Shown here: positions 60,793 to 64,000 of the stretch, one piece after another
Numbering within the stretch: position 1 is the first letter of the stretch
Layout: every line of letters begins with the position of its first letter
Source of the DNA: Panulirus ornatus
Lineage: Eukaryota > Arthropoda > Malacostraca > Decapoda > Palinuridae
Direction: 5' to 3'
Length of the DNA: 64,000 nucleotides
Assembly (NCBI RefSeq): GCF_036320965.1
Contig: NC_092240.1
Coordinates: 9,579,501-9,643,500, forward strand
The notes under the pieces: model-generated
The model's database searches: none
Told to the model about the DNA's origin: nothing
The model's input: the letters and a program-made list of their open reading frames with translations, nothing else
Made by a program: the position numbers and the translations under genes

Positions 60793-60793
<1 letters not shown>
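60742..60793 (+). mobile_element. 52-bp tRNA-like hairpin between AT tracts
   Basis: CCACACAAATGG (60742-60753) pairs with CCATTGTGTGG (60783-60793, one base shorter). Between them CGGGG, TTCGAAT, CCTTG (60756-60772) is a T-arm-like hairpin with a B-box (GGTTCGAATCC). Flanked within 10 bases by AT tracts on both sides. Probably a retroposon remnant; the class is unclear. Confidence 0.45.
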
Positions 60794-60795
<2 letters not shown>

Positions 60796-60865
<70 letters not shown>

Positions 60866-60899
60866 TGTTTCTAGATCATAGCAAGTGAGAGAGAGAGAG

Positions 60900-60956
<57 letters not shown>
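60796..60956. repeat. (AT)n and (GA)n microsatellites
   Basis: AT at 60796-60862 and GA at 60888-60956 with one ATGA interruption. Confidence 0.95.
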
Positions 60957-60959
<3 letters not shown>

Positions 60960-61302
60960 TCCATCAAGAAAAATAAAATATATATAGGAAACCCCTTCAG
61001 GTAGGCTTCAAACCAAGCGATCAATTGACCCCAAACAAAAGGATCCATTGTAAGGAATTAATTGACCCGTGTTTGAAGAAGCACACCCTCCACCTATTTT
61101 CCCCTCCTTTGTCCTCCTCTTTCCTCCTTCCTTTTTCTCTCCTCCCTCTCTCCCTCCGTCCCGCAGAAGACGCACTGTCAGCCTAGCTCCACAGCGCATG
61201 GCGACGTCAGAGGTGTAATGAGTGCACACTTCCCTGTTGCAGTGAAGAGGAATTCAAGGATACGTTCGGTCGCCTCCAACTTAGGGATGGTTGAGGTGAG
61301 GG
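60957..61302. other. Non-repetitive stretch, no gene seen
   Basis: Pyrimidine-rich 61085-61165. No element recognised. Confidence 0.5.
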
Positions 61303-61445
61303 AGGAAATCCCTCCCTCTCGTTTTTGATTTTCCAAAAGAGGGAACAGAGAAGGGGGCCAAGTGAGGATTTCCCTCAAAGGTTCAGTCCTCTGTTCTTAG
61401 CACTACTTCGCTAAGGCGGGAAATGGCGAAAAGTATGAAAAAAAA
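61303..61445 (-). mobile_element. Short retroposon family B, minus-strand copy
   Basis: GGAAATCCCTCCCTCTCG, TTTTCCAAAAGAGGGAACAG, AGAAGGGGGCCAAGTGAGGA, CAGTCCTCTGTTCTTAGCAC, TACTTCGCTAAGGCGGGAAA, TGGCGAAAAGTATGAAAAAA is the reverse complement of the 17.3-kb family. Confidence 0.82.
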
Positions 61446-61453
61446 GTATATAT

Positions 61454-61515
61454 ATGGCGGGGTAGCGACGGAAATGGATGAAGGCAGCAGGTATGAATAT
61501 ATACGTGTATATATG
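61454..61515 (+). mobile_element. Internal LINE-tail fragment joined to family B
   Basis: GGCGGGGTAGCGACGGAAAT, GGATGAAGGCAGCAGGTATG, AATATATACGTGTATATATG matches the middle of the LINE tail at 44.45 and 62.93 kb. It begins about ten bases after the A-rich end of the family B copy. Confidence 0.8.
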
Positions 61516-61518
61516 AAA

Positions 61519-61589
<71 letters not shown>
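61519..61589. repeat. (AT)n microsatellite
   Basis: About 35 units, continuing from the TGTATATATG part of the LINE-tail fragment. Confidence 0.95.
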
Positions 61590-61592
<3 letters not shown>

Positions 61593-62055
61593 CCTAATAC
61601 CGTGGATATGAACAAGCACTTTTCATACAAGCACATAATGCCCTCCAACGGCAAGGATTCCGAACTTTGACCTCTGCATGTTTTGTTTTTGATAAACGCC
61701 TCTGGAAATAGTACACTTACTACGTACAATTAGAGTGAAATAAACAAGGTTGATGAAGTCAATGAATTGTATGTACGTTCCTCGTAGTATATGTGATGGG
61801 TCGTAATTTACGTTGTGGAGGGTTCCCACACGACAGATAAGGTTTGTAACTGTTGTTGGCTATACTGCTGCACCCCCAGCTGCTGCTGGCAGTTAAATGG
61901 ACAGGCCACACACTATGGAGTTCATGAGGTTCGAGTTATTGTCGAGTGGTTCATACGTTTGGGTTCAAACCGTTCGAAGTATTATCTTCAGGACACATCA
62001 GTATTAGGGTTGAAGTAATATAGACGCTTTTTATCTGGATAGATTAATTAAAGTT
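61590..62055. other. Non-repetitive stretch, no gene seen
   Basis: Mixed sequence without recognised elements. Confidence 0.5.
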
Positions 62056-62112
62056 CCCCCGAGTTGGTCTAAAGTCAAAACCTTTTTCGGTAAGGGTTCG
62101 AGTCCCTTTGTG
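62056..62112 (+). pseudogene. tRNA-like fragment (D-arm and T-arm without anticodon arm)
   Basis: CCGAGTTGGTCTAAAGTC (about 62059-62076) resembles the D-region of long-variable-arm tRNAs (Leu/Ser). CTTTTTCGGTAAGGG then leads to a perfect T-arm: AAGGG (62092-62096), TTCGAGT loop, CCCTT (62104-62108). No anticodon arm or acceptor stem fits, so it is a relic or chance match. Confidence 0.35.
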
Positions 62113-62914
62113 TCTGAGTTGTGCGTTTGGTATCAAACGGTTCGAGAGCGTGGTCAAGCGGTTCGGGATCTGGTTCGGTTGGATTGTCTCTGGTTTCGTG
62201 TGTTAGTTTGACGAACTTCGTGTCTGTGTGAAGTTCTTTGGAATTAATTAGCGAATGCTGTGCTGAAACTCCCATGAAGAGATTCGGGTTTATAGTTAGT
62301 TGCGGCAGAATACGTAAAATACACGTAAGGGGAAAGAAAAAGAGATAAAATTTTTGTTTATGAAAGTTTTTCGAGGCTTGAGTTTAGGCATTTATAACCG
62401 GGTTGAGCTGCCTCATTTTCACGGTCGTGTTATTCTTTTTCAACACCTGGGAGAGGTTTGTTTTAGATTCAGGTTTATGTATATTTCGCTCAAGCTCAGG
62501 TGGTGTGTAAATTGGACTGGAAACCCTTTTGTTATGGGTTCAGATGCTTCGGATCTCGGCTGAGATGAAGTATGCTTCGAAACGGGTGGTTTGTTGACAA
62601 CAGCTTCAGCTGATATGAACCCGTTATCGCTGATGCGATATTTAGTTAAAATTACTTCACTCTGGAGCCATGATATATTTACGTTTTAGGTTGAGAGAGT
62701 TTCTTAATAGACGGAGTTGAAATCCTATCTTACTTGTGGTTTGATGTTTCGATTCTGGTGTATTTTTCAGTCATCAATATCAAATTATCGTCAGTGTAGG
62801 TGTATATGCAGTGGCTTCCAGTTTATATGGTATACTTTGGTAGAATTCTTAGGTCTCTCCAAATTCAGTTCGAGAATAAAACTGGCTCAGGTTTCGTTAT
62901 GTTTCGTTATCATG
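62113..62914. other. Non-repetitive stretch, no gene seen
   Basis: GGTTCG and GGTTTCG words recur at 62130-62200 without a period. No coding region supported. Confidence 0.5.
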
Positions 62915-63109
62915 TGTGGCAGAATGGCGACGGGAATGAATGAAGGCAGCAAGTATGAATATATACATGTGTATATATGTATGTCTATGCATACGTTGAA
63001 ATGTATAAGTGTGTATATGTGCGTGTGTGGGCGTATATGTATGTGGGTGGGTGGGGCCATTTTTTCGTCTGTTTCTTTGCACTACCTTGCTAACGTGGGA
63101 GACGGTAAG

Positions 63110-63112
<3 letters not shown>
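62915..63112 (+). mobile_element. 5'-truncated LINE copy (3' tail)
   Basis: TGTGGCAGAATGGCGACGGG, AATGAATGAAGGCAGCAAGT, GTATATATGTATGTC, GTTGAAATGTATAAGTG, GGGGCCATTTTTTCGTCTG, CACTACCTTGCTAACGTGGG, AGACGGTAAGTATA. It has accumulated CpG-to-TpG type changes relative to the 24.6-kb copy, so it is older. Confidence 0.85.

Positions 63113-63182
<70 letters not shown>
63113..63182. repeat. (AT)n microsatellite at LINE 3' end
   Basis: Begins within the TAAGTATAATATATA end of the LINE. Confidence 0.95.
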
Positions 63183-63185
<3 letters not shown>

Positions 63186-63352
63186 TGGTAGACTCCTGGA
63201 CATAACATACAAAGACTGTTCAAAGAGCCTCAATTTATTTTCCAATCATATCCTCCGTTACAACCAATTACTTCATCCCCTGTGGTTTGAGCCAGCTATC
63301 CCTGGGGCAACACATTCCATTTTCTAAAAGGCAACAATACACTCCATACTCT

Positions 63353-63431
<79 letters not shown>
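63353..63431. repeat. (TC)n microsatellite
   Basis: About 39 units. Confidence 0.95.
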
Positions 63432-63434
<3 letters not shown>

Positions 63435-63544
63435 CATCATGGAGGGTATATATGGTAGGGTCTGCACATATTGGTTGTTGGCAAGCGTAAAGCAAGGCTT
63501 TTCCTCCCCTCTTTAAGCACTTGAACTTGTTAATCTCGTAAACC

Positions 63545-63625
63545 TGGCGTACGACACTTGAGCATGACGGATGCGATCCTAACGCTGCAAAGTACAACCC
63601 TCGAGCATGTAGATACGATCCTAGT

Positions 63626-63627
<2 letters not shown>
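63545..63627. repeat. Decayed trace of 21-bp minisatellite family
   Basis: GTACGACACTTGAGCATGAC, GGATGCGATCC, ACAACCCTCGAGCATG, AGATACGATCC are diverged relatives of the unit at 4.86 and 25.3 kb, in the 4.8-kb orientation. Confidence 0.6.
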
Positions 63628-63700
<73 letters not shown>

Positions 63701-63704
63701 TCTT

Positions 63705-63737
<33 letters not shown>

Positions 63738-63748
63738 CTATATCTATC
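63628..63748. repeat. (TC)n then (CTAT)n microsatellite
   Basis: About 45 TC units with a few CCCTCTTTC interruptions, passing into CTATCTATCTAT. Confidence 0.95.
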
Positions 63749-63754
63749 TAATAT

Positions 63755-63912
63755 TGGTTTGGGGGCTGGAAATCCTCCCCTCTCGTTTTTAATTTTCCAA
63801 AAGAAGGAACAGAGAAGGGGGCCAAGTGAGGATATTCCCTCGAAGGTTTAGTCCTCTGATTTAATGCTACCTCGCTAACGCGGAAAATGGCGAATAGTAT
63901 GAAAAAACAATA
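63755..63912 (-). mobile_element. Short retroposon family B, minus-strand copy
   Basis: GGGGGCTGGAAATCCTCCCC, TCTCGTTTTTAATTTTCC, AAAAGAAGGAACAGAGAAGG, GGCCAAGTGAGGATATTCCC, GCTACCTCGCTAACGCGGAA, AATGGCGAATAGTATGAAAA, then a short AT tract. Matches the 61.3-kb copy closely. Confidence 0.85.
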
Positions 63913-64000
63913 TATATATATATATAGAATGGAAGAAAATGCGATACTGAAGAGAGGCATTCTAAACGTGTTTCAGTTTCATGATGGAAAGTTCCATAAA

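Overview
The window looks like gene-poor, repeat-saturated nuclear DNA from an animal, most likely an arthropod and probably a decapod crustacean. The visible grounds are: dinucleotide microsatellites (AT, AC, AG) every 1-2 kb, often 50-100 bp long; more than thirty tandem minisatellite arrays; a degenerate pentamer array containing TAACC x4, the complement of the arthropod telomere word TTAGG; and retroposon tails whose core (GCGTTAGCGAGGTAGCG) I associate from memory with decapod sequence. The species cannot be named from this alone. I see no convincing host protein-coding gene, rRNA, intact tRNA or CRISPR array. Most long open frames are translations of tandem repeats or microsatellites.

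Layout. 0-4.9 kb: a 31-bp array, a tRNA-derived SINE piece near 1.4 kb, GA-rich degenerate repeats, and a decayed LINE tail at 3.3 kb. 4.93-7.72 kb: a G-rich 40/43-bp minisatellite of about 68 units. 7.7-11.2 kb: microsatellites, AT-rich degenerate repeats and a 312-bp inverted pair of Penelope-like element ends carrying a candidate hammerhead ribozyme. 11.2-31 kb: a dense series of minisatellites (19, 21, 23, 25, 31, 34, 42, 48 and 51 bp units) between microsatellites, with LINE-tail copies at 19.2 and 24.6 kb. 31.13-32.75 kb: the one substantial protein relic, a 5'-truncated non-LTR retrotransposon with an intact 469-residue reverse-transcriptase frame on the minus strand. 33-49 kb: more arrays, two overlapping pieces of a Penelope-like reverse transcriptase in opposite orientation at 38.9-39.04 kb, a small DNA transposon with a terminal hairpin at each end at 40.47-40.87 kb, and a longer LINE 3' fragment at 44.2 kb. 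49.51-57.65 kb: an 8-kb, almost perfectly homogeneous 56-bp satellite of about 143 units. 57.7-64 kb: microsatellites, a fourth Penelope-like end, tRNA-like T-arms, and several retroposon tails.

These parts act as mobile-element debris rather than as a pathway. The LINE at 31-32.7 kb explains many short dispersed repeats, since its 3' tail recurs at 19.2, 24.6, 44.2, 61.5 and 62.9 kb. A second short family (17.3, 33.1, 48.9, 61.3 and 63.8 kb) shares only the terminal part of that tail, as expected of a non-autonomous partner. Most retroposon and Penelope-like ends run straight into (AT)n or poly-T tracts, so their tails probably seed many of the microsatellites.
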